DNA from: JAFGAS01 sp963809875 | GTDB taxonomy: Bacteria > Desulfobacterota > Zymogenia > Zymogenales > Zymogenaceae | Direction of reading: 5' to 3' | Assembly (NCBI GenBank): GCA_963809875.1 | Contig: CAWELC010000011.1 | Span: 19,189 to 83,188, forward strand | DNA length: 64,000 nucleotides | Shown here: piece after piece, positions 18,093-27,058 of the stretch | How positions within the stretch are numbered: the first letter of the stretch is position 1 | How the letters are laid out: the number at the start of each line of letters is the position of its first letter | Notes under the pieces: model-generated | Seen by the model: only the letters and a program-made list of their open reading frames with translations | Databases searched by the model: none | Told to the model about the DNA's origin: nothing | Position numbers and translations under genes: made by a program

Positions 18093-18599
18093 TTATCCTT
18101 CTCTCTTCTGATAGAGGTCTTTGAATTTTTCCTTGAGCTTCTCCGCGACGTAGTCGGTTACGAGATCCTGGACCGATCCCCCGGCCATGGCGGTGGCCTT
18201 GATGATGTTGGAGCTGACGTAAAGATACCGATAGCCGGTCATCATGAAAAAGGTCTCTATGTTCCGGTTAAGCTTCCGGTTCATTAGCGCCAACTGGAGC
18301 TCGTACTCGAAGTCCGAGACGGCCCTCAGACCCCGGATGATCGCCTTTGCCTTGATCGAGGCGGCGTAGTCGACCAACAGGCCGTCGAACGTGTCGACGA
18401 CGATCCGGTCGTTGTGCTCGGAGAGCGCCTGCTTGATCATATCCATCCGTTCCTCGGGGCTAAACAGCGTGACCTTGTAGGGATTTATTCCGATGGCGAT
18501 AATGATCTTGTCGAATACCTTGAGCGCCCGCTCGGCCAGGTCAATATGCCCCATCGTGATAGGGTCGAAGGTCCCTGGAAGAATCGCAAGACTGGGCAT
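18093..18599 (-). CDS. coaD: Phosphopantetheine adenylyltransferase
   Basis: Transfers AMP from ATP to 4'-phosphopantetheine, the fourth step of coenzyme A synthesis. 168 residues, the usual size. The nucleotidyltransferase TxGH motif is T15-M-G-H18 in FDPITMGHIDL; IRGLRAVSDFEYELQLALMNRKL and the adenylate-binding YLYVSSNIIKA segment follow. RBS GAGGTG is 5 bases from the ATG. It sits between rsmD and aspC; rsmD-coaD adjacency is common across bacteria. Confidence 0.97.
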   Translation of the reverse strand: MPSLAILPGTFDPITMGHIDLAERALKVFDKIIIAIGINPYKVTLFSPEERMDMIKQALSEHNDRIVVDTFDGLLVDYAASIKAKAIIRGLRAVSDFEYELQLALMNRKLNRNIETFFMMTGYRYLYVSSNIIKATAMAGGSVQDLVTDYVAEKLKEKFKDLYQKREG

Positions 18600-18607
18600 G
18601 GTTCACC

Positions 18608-19159
18608 TCACGCTCGTGTAAAAAAGGTAACACCCGTATCTCCGTAGAATCTGGTGTGGTCCGATTTCAGCTCTCCATATGAGGGATGGGGGAGCGTCTT
18701 TGCGCTGTGCTGCCAGATCAGCACGCCCCCCGGCGCAATCAGGTCGTGCTCGACCAGAGAAAAGATGATCTCCACGGTTCGGTTATACGCATACGGGGGG
18801 TCCAGGAACACGATATCCGCCGAAACACCGAGCTTTCCCAGCGCCTTGACGCCCTTGATGGCGTCCAGCATCATGACGGATGCCCGGTCGGCCAGGCCGA
18901 GATTCTTTATGTTCCGTTTGAGGATCTCGACCACTCTCGGATTGCGCTCGATAAAAAAGGCGCGGGCCGCACCGCGGCTGATGGCCTCTATCCCGATGTT
19001 GCCCGTGCCCGAAAAGCAGTCCACGAAGGTAGAGTCGATGATCCTGTCGGCGATAATGGAAAAGAGCGCCTCCTTCACCCGCGAACCGGTGGGCCTGACC
19101 ATTGTCCCATCAGGATTGATAAGGCGCCGCCCCTTGAGATCCCCCGAAATGACTCTCAT
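18608..19159 (-). CDS. rsmD: 16S rRNA (guanine(966)-N2)-methyltransferase
   Basis: Methylates G966 of 16S rRNA using S-adenosylmethionine. MRVISGDLKGRRL is the standard N-terminus, so ATG 19159 is chosen over ATG 19168, which would sit too close to AGAGGA. The SAM-binding region is VDCFSGTGNIGIEAISRGA, and the catalytic motif DPPY is in FLDPPYAYN. About 183 residues. Eight bases separate it from coaD. Confidence 0.95.
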   Translation of the reverse strand: MRVISGDLKGRRLINPDGTMVRPTGSRVKEALFSIIADRIIDSTFVDCFSGTGNIGIEAISRGAARAFFIERNPRVVEILKRNIKNLGLADRASVMMLDAIKGVKALGKLGVSADIVFLDPPYAYNRTVEIIFSLVEHDLIAPGGVLIWQHSAKTLPHPSYGELKSDHTRFYGDTGVTFFTRA

Positions 19160-19202
19160 CGCCCGCATATCCTCTGACCCGGCCGCCTATAACCCGGCCG
19201 GC

Positions 19203-20027
19203 CTATAACCTGACCGGCACTCCGCGCTCCTTCAGATAGTGTTTGGCGTCGCGGATGGAATATTCGCGGAAGTGAAAGATGGACGCCGCCAGTGCGGCGT
19301 CGGCCCCGGAGACCGAAAGCCCCTCAAAGATATGCTCCAGGTTGCCCACGCCGCCCGAGGCGATGACGGGAATGTCGATGCAATCGACGACCGCGCGGGT
19401 AAGCCTCAGGTCGTATCCTTCCCTGGTTCCGTCAAAGTCCATGGAGGTCAGCATGATCTCACCCGCCCCGAGCTTCTCCATGGTGACGACCCATTCCAGG
19501 GCGTCGATTCCCGTCGCCTCCCGACCGCCGTGGGTCACTACCTCCCAGGTGAGCTCTTCTTCATTGTCTTTGCCGGGTATCCTCCGACGGCTCTCCCCGA
19601 TTTGACGGCCCCACTCGCCGGCTCTGCGTCGCTTGGCGTCCACGGCCACGACGATGCACTGGGAGCCGAAGCGCTGGGCCGCCTCGAAAACGAAGTTCGG
19701 GTCCTTGACGGCGGCGGTGTTAATGGAGACCTTATCGGCGCCCGCCACCAGAAGCTTCCTGATATCCTCGATGGTGCGGATGCCGCCCCCGACGGTCAGC
19801 GGCATGAAGATCTCCTCGGCCGTCCTTCTGACCACGTCCAGGATGATGTCCCGCTTGTCGGACGACGCGGTGATATCCAGAAACGTCAGCTCATCGGCCC
19901 CTTCCCGGTCATAGAAAGAGGCATTTTCGACGGGGTCTCCCGCATCGGTCAGGTCGATAAAGTTGACCCCCTTGACGACACGTCCGTCTTTTACGTCCAG
20001 ACACGGTATGATTCGCTTGGCAAGCAT
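19203..20027 (-). CDS. hisF: Imidazole glycerol phosphate synthase, cyclase subunit
   Basis: Forms imidazole glycerol phosphate and AICAR from PRFAR and ammonia supplied by HisH. LAKRIIPCLDVKDGRVVKGVNF, ASSDKR and LTVGGGIRTIED are family blocks; the catalytic Asp residues are in CLDV and LTSMDFDGT. The protein is 274 residues, about 20 longer than usual, because of an insert between VAVDAKRR and EVVTHGGREATG (about residues 132-158). It follows hisA by 69 bases. Confidence 0.96.
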   Translation of the reverse strand: MLAKRIIPCLDVKDGRVVKGVNFIDLTDAGDPVENASFYDREGADELTFLDITASSDKRDIILDVVRRTAEEIFMPLTVGGGIRTIEDIRKLLVAGADKVSINTAAVKDPNFVFEAAQRFGSQCIVVAVDAKRRRAGEWGRQIGESRRRIPGKDNEEELTWEVVTHGGREATGIDALEWVVTMEKLGAGEIMLTSMDFDGTREGYDLRLTRAVVDCIDIPVIASGGVGNLEHIFEGLSVSGADAALAASIFHFREYSIRDAKHYLKERGVPVRL

Positions 20028-20096
20028 GGTCGATCCGTTACTCGCATGTCTGATCTACTTCGTTTGCGCGTTCCCGGACGCGCCCCCATCGCCGCC

Positions 20097-20843
20097 TTAC
20101 CCTTCCCGGGCGATCTCATCTGCCGCGGCGTTGGCCCGGGCCAGGTCCACCTTTCCTTCGTAGAGCGCCCGTCCTACAATCACGCCGATCACCCCGTCGG
20201 GATTCAGCCGGGCGGCCGCCTGGACGTCACTGATATCCCTGACTCCCCCGGAAGCGACTACGGGTATCCCCCCCTCCCGGGCCATCCGGCGCGTCCCGGG
20301 GATGTCCAGCCCCGTACCGAGCCCGTCGCGGGCGATATCGGTATAGATGACGGCCGCTATCCCCGATCCTTCGTAGGAGCGGGCGAGCTCCACCGCCGAT
20401 ATTCCCCCTTCTTCCCGCCAGCCCTTGGTCTTTACCAGGCCGTTCCGTGCGTCGATACCCAGGATAACCCGGCCCGGGTAGCGGGAGGCGGCCGAGAGAA
20501 CAAAATCGCGACTTTCGACCGCTGCCGTCCCTACGACGACCCACTGGACGCCCGCCGTCAGATAGGCCTCAACGGCCTCCATCGATCGGATGCCCCCCCC
20601 GATTTCGACGGGGACCCCGACCTCGCGGGCGATTCGTTCAATTACCTCCCGGTGGGCGGACGAACCGTCCTTTGCGGCGTCGAGATCCACCAGGTGCAAA
20701 CGCCGCGCCCCCATCCCGACCCAGCGAAGGGCGGCCGCCAGCGGGTCGTCAAAATAGCGTGTCTCCCGATCGAAGTCGCCCTCGGCAAGCCTGACGGCCT
20801 TGCCTCCCCGCATATCGACCGCCGGGATGACTACGAAGCCCAT
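20097..20843 (-). CDS. hisA: Phosphoribosylformimino-5-aminoimidazole carboxamide ribotide isomerase
   Basis: A TIM-barrel isomerase of histidine synthesis (ProFAR to PRFAR), 248 residues. VIPAVDMRGGKAVRL carries the catalytic Asp, VEIGGGIRSMEAV and the second Asp in VIYTDIARDGLGTG are in place. The ATG lies 13 bases inside the 3' end of hisH, so translation is probably coupled. Its presence between hisH and hisF shows that this is histidine synthesis rather than the HisH2/HisF2 amidotransfer system of some O-antigen loci. Confidence 0.96.
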   Translation of the reverse strand: MGFVVIPAVDMRGGKAVRLAEGDFDRETRYFDDPLAAALRWVGMGARRLHLVDLDAAKDGSSAHREVIERIAREVGVPVEIGGGIRSMEAVEAYLTAGVQWVVVGTAAVESRDFVLSAASRYPGRVILGIDARNGLVKTKGWREEGGISAVELARSYEGSGIAAVIYTDIARDGLGTGLDIPGTRRMAREGGIPVVASGGVRDISDVQAAARLNPDGVIGVIVGRALYEGKVDLARANAAADEIAREG

Positions 20844-21470
20844 CGGTCGGTGATCTCCGTAAAGGACTTGAGGATCGAGAGCCCTCGGTCCTGGCTCTTT
20901 TCCGGGTGAAACTGGGTCGCAAAGACGTTGTTATGCCTCACCGCAGAGACGAAATCCATGCCGTAGTCGGTCGTCCCGGCCGCGTCCTGACGCTCTTCGG
21001 GCACGACGTAAAACGAGTGAACAAAATAGAAATAGTCGTCGTCCGAGACGGCGTCAAAAGGCGCCGCGTGCGTGTTCCACCGTACCTGATTCCACCCCAT
21101 GTGGGGGACCTTGAGGCGGCCCTCTCCCTCGAAGGGGGGGCCGGAAAACCTTACGACGCTCCCCCCGATGACCCCCAGCCCGTCGTGCCTGCCGAACTCG
21201 AAACCCTCGGTGAAGAGGAGCTGGAGGCCCAGGCAGATCCCGAAAAAGGGCCTGCCGGTCCCGATAAAGTCGAGGATCGGCTGGATCAGGCGGGCGTGGT
21301 CAAGGTTTCTCATGCAGTCGGCAAATGCCCCGACGCCGGGCAGCACGATCCCCGCGGCGTCGGCAATCACGTGGGCGTCGGAGGTGACTACCGCGTCGGC
21401 CCCGACCTTCTCGAAGCGCCTTGGCCACGCTCCTCAGGTTTCCCATTTCATAGTCGATGACGGCGATCAT
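20831..21470 (-). CDS. hisH: Imidazole glycerol phosphate synthase, glutamine amidotransferase subunit (one frameshift as given)
   Basis: Class I glutamine amidotransferase that feeds ammonia to HisF. MIAVIDYEMGNLRSV is the classic N-terminus, VLPGVGAFADCM forms the oxyanion strand, the nucleophile Cys is in FFGICLGLQLLF, and the His-Glu pair is in ATQFHPEKSQ. One extra base near 21417 interrupts the frame between VAKA and KVGADAVV. The ATG at 21470 overlaps the stop of the DegT-type aminotransferase gene by 4 bases. Confidence 0.93.
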
Positions 21471-22641
21471 GCCGCCCCCTCGAAGAAGGCCCCGATTTCG
21501 TCCACCACGTATCGCTGCATCTCGGCCGTCAGCTCCGGGTAGATGGGCAGCGCCAGGCTGCGCTTTGCCGCGGACTCGGCGTGGGGGAAATCTCCCGCCC
21601 GGTAGCCGAGATAGCGGTAGCACTCCTGCAGGTGCAGCGGCAGCGGGTAATAGATCTCGGAGCCGATTTCGGCTCGCGAAAGGTGCTCGCGCAGGGCGTC
21701 GCGTCGATCGACCATGATGACGAACTGATTGTAGATATGGCGGTACCCTTCGATCTCCGTCGGCAGCGTGACCGGGCCTTCGGGCGATGCAAGCCCGCGG
21801 GCGGCAAAGAGCTCCCGGTAGCGGGCGGCGTTGGCGTTTCTCTTTTCGCTCCAGGCGTCCAGATGCCTGAGCTTGACCCGAAGAACGGCCGCCTGAAGCG
21901 CGTCGAGCCGGCTGTTGAGCGCCGACCAGCTTATGGTAATATTTGGGTTTGCTGCCGTGGTTCCTCAATACCTTGAGACCGTCGGCCGTCTGTGCGGACG
22001 AGGTGGTGATCATCCCGCCGTCGCCGAAACCACCGAGATTCTTGCTGGGGAAAAAGGAAAAACATCCCATGTCCCCCATCGATCCCGCGTTACCGGTCGG
22101 GCAGCGGGAACCGATGGCCTGGGCCGCGTCTTCCACCACGAAGAGGCCGTGTCCGAGAAGCCGTACGGATGATGGAGGCCATATCGGCCGTCTGGCCGAA
22201 GAGGTGGACCGGCATGACCCCTTTGACAACCCTGCCGTCGGCGGCCACGGGAGCCCCCCCGTTTTTTGTGAGCTCCTTCATGAGGTCCTCGAAGCGGCCG
22301 GGATCCATGTTGAAGGTTGCCGGATCGATGTCGACGAAGAGGACAGACGCGCCGGTCCTCGTGATGGAGCCGGCGGTGGCAAAAAACGAGTATGGAGTCG
22401 TCACCACGGCGTCTCCGGGCCCCAGCCCTTTGACCATCATGGCCAGGAGTATGGCGTCGCTTCCCGAGGCTACCCCGATCCCGTATGCCGCCCCCGTGTA
22501 TGCGGCGATCTCGGCCTCGAGGGCCTCCACCTCCGGGCCGAGGATGAAATACTGGGAATCGATCACGCCGTCTACGGCGCTTTTCACCTCATCTTTAATC
22601 GTGGCGTGCTGTGCTTTCAGATCCAGGAGTGGGACTTTCAT
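21467..22641 (-). CDS. DegT/DnrJ/EryC1 sugar aminotransferase, WlbC/WbpE-like (two frameshifts as given)
   Basis: PLP-dependent aminotransferase acting on a 3-keto nucleotide sugar. VPLLDLKAQHATIKDEV, QYFILGPEVEALE and GVASGSDAILLAM are typical of the WbpE/WlbC branch. EDAAQAIGS and the PLP Lys in FFPSKNLGGFGDGG lie after the first frameshift (near 22185); a second shift near 21935 precedes LNSRLDALQAAVLRVKLRHLD. Both need one base removed; about 391 residues result. Start and stop overlap the acetyltransferase gene and hisH by 4 bases each. With its neighbour it could make 2,3-diacetamido-2,3-dideoxy-glucuronate for O-antigen; the oxidase and dehydrogenase steps are not in view. Confidence 0.88.
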
Positions 22642-23240
22642 CGCTTTTCTTCATATCCTTTCTCGGGGCGCACCGTGCCATCTTCCTTCCGGTACGTCCT
22701 TGAGCACTCGGCGCATGTGGCTTGGCTCCTATTGTTAAACTTCATGACTGCACCGCACATGCAGACCCATCCCGAAGGCCGGGCCGGATTGCCCGTGACC
22801 AGGGCAAAATCGTCGACGTCCCTGGTTACGACGGCCCCCGCGCCCACCAGGCAGTAGCGGCCCAGAGATATTCCACAGATGATCGTGGCGTTTGCCCCGA
22901 TCGTCGCCCCCCGGCCGACGACGGTCTTGTTGTACCTGTCCTTGCGGGGGAATTCGCTTCGGGGGGTCTTTACGTTGGTAAAGACGCAGGACGGCCCCAG
23001 GAAGGCGAAGTCCTCCACGACGACCCCGTCGTAGATCGAGACGTTGTTCTGTATCTTCACCCCGTCGCCGATGACGGCGGTCGGTGCAACGTACACGTTC
23101 TGACCGATGTTCACGTTGCGTCCGACCCGTGCGCCGCGGCAGACGTGCGAGAAATGCCACACCTTCGTCCCGGGGCCGAGTTGGGCTCCCTCGTCGATTA
23201 CGGCAGTCGGGTGCAGGAATATATCATCGGTCTCTGTCAT
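22638..23240 (-). CDS. UDP-2-acetamido-3-amino-glucuronate N-acetyltransferase, WlbB/WbpD-like
   Basis: A 200-residue left-handed beta-helix acetyltransferase. Hexapeptide repeats run from about 8 to 150 (FLHPTAVIDEGAQLGPGTKVWHF, NVNIGQNVYVAP, KIQNNVSIYDGVVVED). FTNVKTPRSEFPRKD is characteristic of the WbpD/WlbB group, which acetylates the 3-amino group made by WbpE. The C-terminus adds a small Cys4 ribbon (CMCG and CAEC). It overlaps the aminotransferase gene by 4 bases and follows the PAP2 gene by 22. Confidence 0.87.
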   Translation of the reverse strand: MTETDDIFLHPTAVIDEGAQLGPGTKVWHFSHVCRGARVGRNVNIGQNVYVAPTAVIGDGVKIQNNVSIYDGVVVEDFAFLGPSCVFTNVKTPRSEFPRKDRYNKTVVGRGATIGANATIICGISLGRYCLVGAGAVVTRDVDDFALVTGNPARPSGWVCMCGAVMKFNNRSQATCAECSRTYRKEDGTVRPEKGYEEKR

Positions 23241-23262
23241 GGTCTGTCCACTTTCGGCCCGA

Positions 23263-24120
23263 TCACATCCTTCTTCCCCGGAAGAGGAGAGGCACCCCCG
23301 CGGTGACCCAGAGGCCGATGATCAGATAGCGCACGAGGTTCGAGACGGGGACGTCGGGCAGCAGTTTCTTCACGAAAATCTTGATCGCAAAGACAACCGC
23401 AAGGCCCACGACCACCTTGACAATCTGGTACCACCAGACCGATTTCGGCTCGAAGACGAAATACTCCTCCTCGAGGATAAAGCCAATCGCCATGCCCGCC
23501 AGCGTGCCGGTTACCCGCACGGCGGTATCGCCGGAATAGATGACGAAGAGGATGGCGCTAAAGGCGATAACGATGATAATCAGGGGGATGGTCTTGGGTA
23601 CGAGGCCCCGCACCGGATGGGTCGTATCGTAGATGATATAGAGCCCCAGGATCACCGCACCTATAAGCCAGCCGCCGACGACGTCTATGGGCCAGTGGAC
23701 GCCCAGGTAGAGGCGCGAGATGCCGATGCCGATTATCAGTAGTAAGGCCAGGACCCACACCCATGCCCGCTTGAGCTGCCAGGCGATCGTTCCCCAGAAG
23801 ACCGCGGCTCCCTGCGCGTGGCCGCTCGGGAACGCGTATCCGCCCCCCGACTCGGGATAGAGCACGCGCACCATTGAGGGATCGGGCCGCGGGGTCTGGA
23901 ATATCTCCTTCAGGAGGTCATTGACGTACGCGGACAGGAGAAAGACCATCCCCAGTTTGAAGGCGAACTTCTTCTCCACGCACCAGTAGAGGATCGGGAT
24001 GGCGATCAGGTAAAACTCCTCGCTTCCCAAAGTGGTGACGCCGATGGACAACCAGTCGAGAATCGGACTGGCTGCCCTCTGGATAAAAAGAATGATGTCG
24101 GGACGTGACAGGTATTCCAT
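23263..24120 (-). CDS. PAP2-family membrane phosphatase
   Basis: A 285-residue multi-pass lipid phosphatase-type protein. The three PAP2 motifs are present: KEIFQTPRP (about 71-79), YAFPSGHAQG (about 95-104) and SRLYLGVHWPIDV (about 135-147), with the catalytic His residues in the last two. Several further hydrophobic segments extend the C-terminus beyond the core domain. Substrates could be undecaprenyl or phosphatidyl phosphates. ATG 24120 has GAGGGG upstream and a promoter at 24153-24181; it is the first gene of the long sugar/his/coaD run. Confidence 0.9.
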   Translation of the reverse strand: MEYLSRPDIILFIQRAASPILDWLSIGVTTLGSEEFYLIAIPILYWCVEKKFAFKLGMVFLLSAYVNDLLKEIFQTPRPDPSMVRVLYPESGGGYAFPSGHAQGAAVFWGTIAWQLKRAWVWVLALLLIIGIGISRLYLGVHWPIDVVGGWLIGAVILGLYIIYDTTHPVRGLVPKTIPLIIIVIAFSAILFVIYSGDTAVRVTGTLAGMAIGFILEEEYFVFEPKSVWWYQIVKVVVGLAVVFAIKIFVKKLLPDVPVSNLVRYLIIGLWVTAGVPLLFRGRRM

Positions 24121-24152
24121 AAGACATTTCCCCTCAAAAAACGTACGTGCAT

Positions 24153-24181
24153 TTTATACACTGTTTTGAGCAAAACGGCAA
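24153..24181 (-). promoter_or_regulatory. Sigma-70 type promoter for the PAP2-wlb-his run
   Basis: On the minus strand TTGCCG (24176-24181), a 17-base spacer and TATAAA (24153-24158), about 33 bases before the PAP2 start codon. Confidence 0.6.
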
Positions 24182-24202
24182 CGAATTTCTAAGGCGAGAA
24201 CG

Positions 24203-25126
24203 TCAGCGGATACCGTACAGCGATGTGACATATTCAAAGCTTGCCGTGATCTTGAGCCTTTTTGTGCCGATGGAGGCGGGGATGGGATTAAACGGGGAGG
24301 CGATTTTCACCGCGTTGAGCGCATATTCGTCAAGGATCTCGTAGCCCGATGATTTGAGGAGCTTGACGCTCGATACGTTTCCGTCCGATTCGATGGTAAA
24401 GGCGAGGGTGAGCCTGCCCCCCACGTGTCGCTCCTGGGCCTCGAGGGGATAGTTCCACGCCAGCTCGATCTGCCGCTTGATGTGGGCGAAGTACGCGTAG
24501 TATTTGAACTCAGAGGTTTCCAGCGAGACTTCCTCTTCCTCGGTGACACCCGGAGCGGTTGTCCCAAAGGGTTGGTTGAGCCGCGCCACGTCGTCCGCGC
24601 CGGGTATCAGGTCTTCCACCGTGAGGCGCTCCTTCTGGGTACGCGGTGACGACTCGTTCTTCTTTCTGGCGAGCTCTGAGGTCGTTTCCTTCTTGGCGAG
24701 AAGCCGATCTTCGGTCTGAGGCGTAGTGCGGTCGTTATCCTTGGTGGGCGTGTCGCTTCGTGGGGTCGGCGGGGGGCTGACGGAAGGCGGACGGGAAGAG
24801 CCGCCGCCCAGCGGCGTGCCGCGCCGAATAGTCTCTCTGTCTACCTCGCGGTTCTTGTCGGAGAGCCGATGAGAATCGACTTCTTTGTCGGTCTCGTTTT
24901 TCTGGGGGAAGTCGTTAAACTCGTACGGATCCTTATTCCGGTCTTCTTCGAGGCTTACGATCAGGGGTTTGTCGGGCTTTGAAGCGGCGTCAATCGTGAA
25001 GAGGGAAAAGGTCGCAAGCAGGATGACATGAAAAAGGATGGAACAAATCAGAAATATCTCGGCTCTTCTGGCCGAGTCTTTTCGATCTCTTTTCGTGGCA
25101 AGAGAATATTTTGACTCGGTAACCAT
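24203..25126 (-). CDS. tonB: TonB-family energy transducer
   Basis: About 307 residues. One N-terminal transmembrane helix (about 23-45, FLICSILFHVILLATFSLF) contains the Ser/His pair typical of TonB. A long Pro/Arg/Lys-rich periplasmic linker follows. The C-terminal domain has YYAYFAHIKRQIELAWNYP and VGGRLTLAFTIESDGNVSSVKLLKSSGYEILDEYAL, the standard TonB_C fold. No exbB/exbD is adjacent. ATG 25126 is chosen; TTG 25138 is an alternative. A near-perfect promoter lies upstream. Confidence 0.92.
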   Translation of the reverse strand: MVTESKYSLATKRDRKDSARRAEIFLICSILFHVILLATFSLFTIDAASKPDKPLIVSLEEDRNKDPYEFNDFPQKNETDKEVDSHRLSDKNREVDRETIRRGTPLGGGSSRPPSVSPPPTPRSDTPTKDNDRTTPQTEDRLLAKKETTSELARKKNESSPRTQKERLTVEDLIPGADDVARLNQPFGTTAPGVTEEEEVSLETSEFKYYAYFAHIKRQIELAWNYPLEAQERHVGGRLTLAFTIESDGNVSSVKLLKSSGYEILDEYALNAVKIASPFNPIPASIGTKRLKITASFEYVTSLYGIR

Positions 25127-25162
25127 GGTGACTGCCAATACCTGAAGGGTTCATACAATTAG

Positions 25163-25191
25163 ATTATAGGTCATAAAGTGTGGAGTGTCAA
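25163..25191 (-). promoter_or_regulatory. Consensus sigma-70 promoter for tonB
   Basis: TTGACA (25186-25191), a 17-base spacer and TATAAT (25163-25168) on the minus strand: both boxes are perfect consensus. The predicted leader is about 30 bases to ATG 25126. Confidence 0.85.
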
Positions 25192-25216
25192 CGGTAAAGC
25201 CCTCTCCGATCTCTCC

Positions 25217-25245
25217 TTGACAACAGACAGCGCTTCCTCTAGAAT
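25217..25245 (+). promoter_or_regulatory. Sigma-70 promoter for the sirtuin operon
   Basis: TTGACA (25217-25222), a 17-base spacer and TAGAAT (25240-25245), divergent from the tonB promoter, with 26 bases between the two -35 boxes. Confidence 0.75.
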
Positions 25246-25351
25246 CAAAAAAGACGGGGAGGGCGGACGTGTGTGACGTGTGGAGTCGGGCGGGCAGGCC
25301 ATCTGTGGTCGGGCCGGCTGCGGCCTGGGCCGACAACATGGAGTAACGGGG

Positions 25352-26116
25352 ATGCTTGAGCGGGTTCGCCGATGTGCGCAGCTGATCTACTTTTCAAAAA
25401 ACGCCGTCGCCCTGACGGGGGCGGGTGTCTCCACGGAGAGCGGGGTCCCCGATTTTCGGAGCGACAAGAGCCTCCTCTGGGAGCGGATCCATGCCTACCG
25501 GTTCATGCCGATCGACGCGTACCGGGACGGGGTGGACAACTATATCGGGATGTTCTGGCGATACTGGTTCCCCCTCCTTCTGCCGATGATCCATGCCCTG
25601 CCCAATATTAACCACTACTTCCTCGCGCGGCTGTCAGAGCTTGGCCTCCTTTCTGCCGTCATCACCCAGAACGCCGACGGCCTCCACAGCAAGGCCGGCA
25701 GCGCGGACGTCCTGGAAATCCATGGAAACCTCCGCGGGGGCCGCTGCTTTTCGTGCGGGGCGGCGTGCGGTATGGACTATATCCTCGGTGAGATCCAGGC
25801 CATGAGCATACCGCCGACCTGCGCCGCGTGCGGCGGAGTCGTCGGGCCCAATATCGTATTCGCCTTCGAGAGGACGCCCGACTACGATACGGCGCTGGAC
25901 CGGGCGCGGCAGACCGACCTGTTGGTTGTAATGGGCTCATCGCTTCTGGTGGATCACGTCAAGGAGGTCGTGGTGGCGGCGCTCACCAACGGGGCGCGCC
26001 TTGTCGTCATAAACAACCAGCCCACCCCCTTTGATGACGCGGCCGACGTCGTCATCAACGAGCGCCTCTCGCAGGTGACCAGAAGCCTGTGGGACACGGT
26101 GGAGCGCTACGTGTAA
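25352..26116 (+). CDS. SIR2-family NAD-dependent protein deacylase
   Basis: A 254-residue sirtuin that uses NAD to remove acyl groups from lysines. The NAD-binding GAGVSTESGVPDFR is at 23-36 and TQNADGLH at 105-112. Catalytic His124 is in EIHGNL. Zn-binding cysteines are C132, C135, C157 and C160. GSSLLVDH and INNQPTPFD complete the cofactor site. ATG 25352 follows GGAG; an upstream in-frame ATG at 25280 would add an atypical leader. A promoter lies 100 bases upstream. The next gene is a hexapeptide acyltransferase. Confidence 0.93.
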   Translation: MLERVRRCAQLIYFSKNAVALTGAGVSTESGVPDFRSDKSLLWERIHAYRFMPIDAYRDGVDNYIGMFWRYWFPLLLPMIHALPNINHYFLARLSELGLLSAVITQNADGLHSKAGSADVLEIHGNLRGGRCFSCGAACGMDYILGEIQAMSIPPTCAACGGVVGPNIVFAFERTPDYDTALDRARQTDLLVVMGSSLLVDHVKEVVVAALTNGARLVVINNQPTPFDDAADVVINERLSQVTRSLWDTVERYV

Positions 26117-26241
26117 CCGTACGTCTGCGGCCGCCCGGCGGTGCGATGAATCTCAGGGATTTACGCGGCTCCGGGTAACGGAGCGTGTCAAAGATAACCC
26201 GAGTGCTGGAGTCCAAGCCATGGCCCGGGGGCAGATATACC

Positions 26242-26970
26242 ATGACTGAGCAGAGAGAAACGATATCCGATTACCTCTTTTCGAGATACGCGCTCCTTTC
26301 CGACTTCAGGGAAGTTATCCGCTGGCCGATGTTGATGTTGCTCAATCACCTGATCTTCCCGCGCCGGTCCTGGCACGCGGCGGCCGCCCGGGGCACGATC
26401 ATCAATGCGGTGGGGGGGCGGTTCTGCGTCGCCTTCGTGTATAAGGACGTGGAGGCGTCGTCCTACCGCGAGCTCGTCCTCGGAAAAGACTCCGTCATCG
26501 AGGAGGGGACGACGATCATGGGCCCGCTGACGCTGGGGAGGCTGGCGGTCATCGGGAGGCGGGTGGCGATCGAGGGGCCGGTAACCCTCGGCCTCGGCGC
26601 GACGCTCCGGGAGGGGTGTGTGGCCATCAACCATACGACCCTCGAAGACTGGGTGGGGATATCATCCAACGTTCACTTCATCACCTTCACCCACGACATC
26701 GGTGACGTCACGCGGCGGGTGGGGAAGATAAAATTCAAGCCCATCCTCGTGCGCGCGGGAACCTGGATCGGGACCAGGACGACGGTGCTGCCGGGCGTGA
26801 CGATCGGGGTGGGATGCGTCATCGGGGCGGGGTCGCTGGTAACTAAGGACATCCCGGATAATTCCCTTGCGGTGGGCCGTCCCGCGCAGGTGATCCGAAA
26901 ACTCGGTCCCGGCCCCGGAGGTGATTTGCCCCCGGAGATGGAGAAGTTCTGGAAGTGGGAGAAATGGTAG
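26242..26970 (+). CDS. Left-handed beta-helix (hexapeptide repeat) acyltransferase
   Basis: About 242 residues from ATG 26242. A helical N-terminal segment is followed by hexapeptide turns (KDSVIEEGTTIMGPLTLGRLAVIGRRV and GTWIGTRTTVLPGVTIGVGCVIGAGSLVTKDIPDNSLAVGRPAQVI), as in O-acetyl and N-acetyl transferases of the WbbJ/CysE type. Acyl donor is probably acetyl-CoA; the acceptor is unknown, perhaps a surface sugar. It lies in the same direction between the sirtuin and larE. Confidence 0.82.
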   Translation: MTEQRETISDYLFSRYALLSDFREVIRWPMLMLLNHLIFPRRSWHAAAARGTIINAVGGRFCVAFVYKDVEASSYRELVLGKDSVIEEGTTIMGPLTLGRLAVIGRRVAIEGPVTLGLGATLREGCVAINHTTLEDWVGISSNVHFITFTHDIGDVTRRVGKIKFKPILVRAGTWIGTRTTVLPGVTIGVGCVIGAGSLVTKDIPDNSLAVGRPAQVIRKLGPGPGGDLPPEMEKFWKWEKW

Positions 26971-27058
26971 ACCTTGACGGCCGCCCGTCATGACGCGGGG
27001 CAGACCGGTGAATGTCGGACGATCGGCCGGGAGGGCGTGAGAAGCGGGGTGGGGTGCC

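Noticed and set aside
19239..20909. A 556-codon plus-strand frame opposite hisF and hisA
   Set aside because: It spans two well-defined genes on the other strand and has no family resemblance.
20831..23240. HisH/HisF as O-antigen amidotransfer enzymes (HisH2/HisF2 type)
   Set aside because: hisA lies between them with normal catalytic residues and no WbpG homolog is present, so histidine synthesis is the simpler reading.
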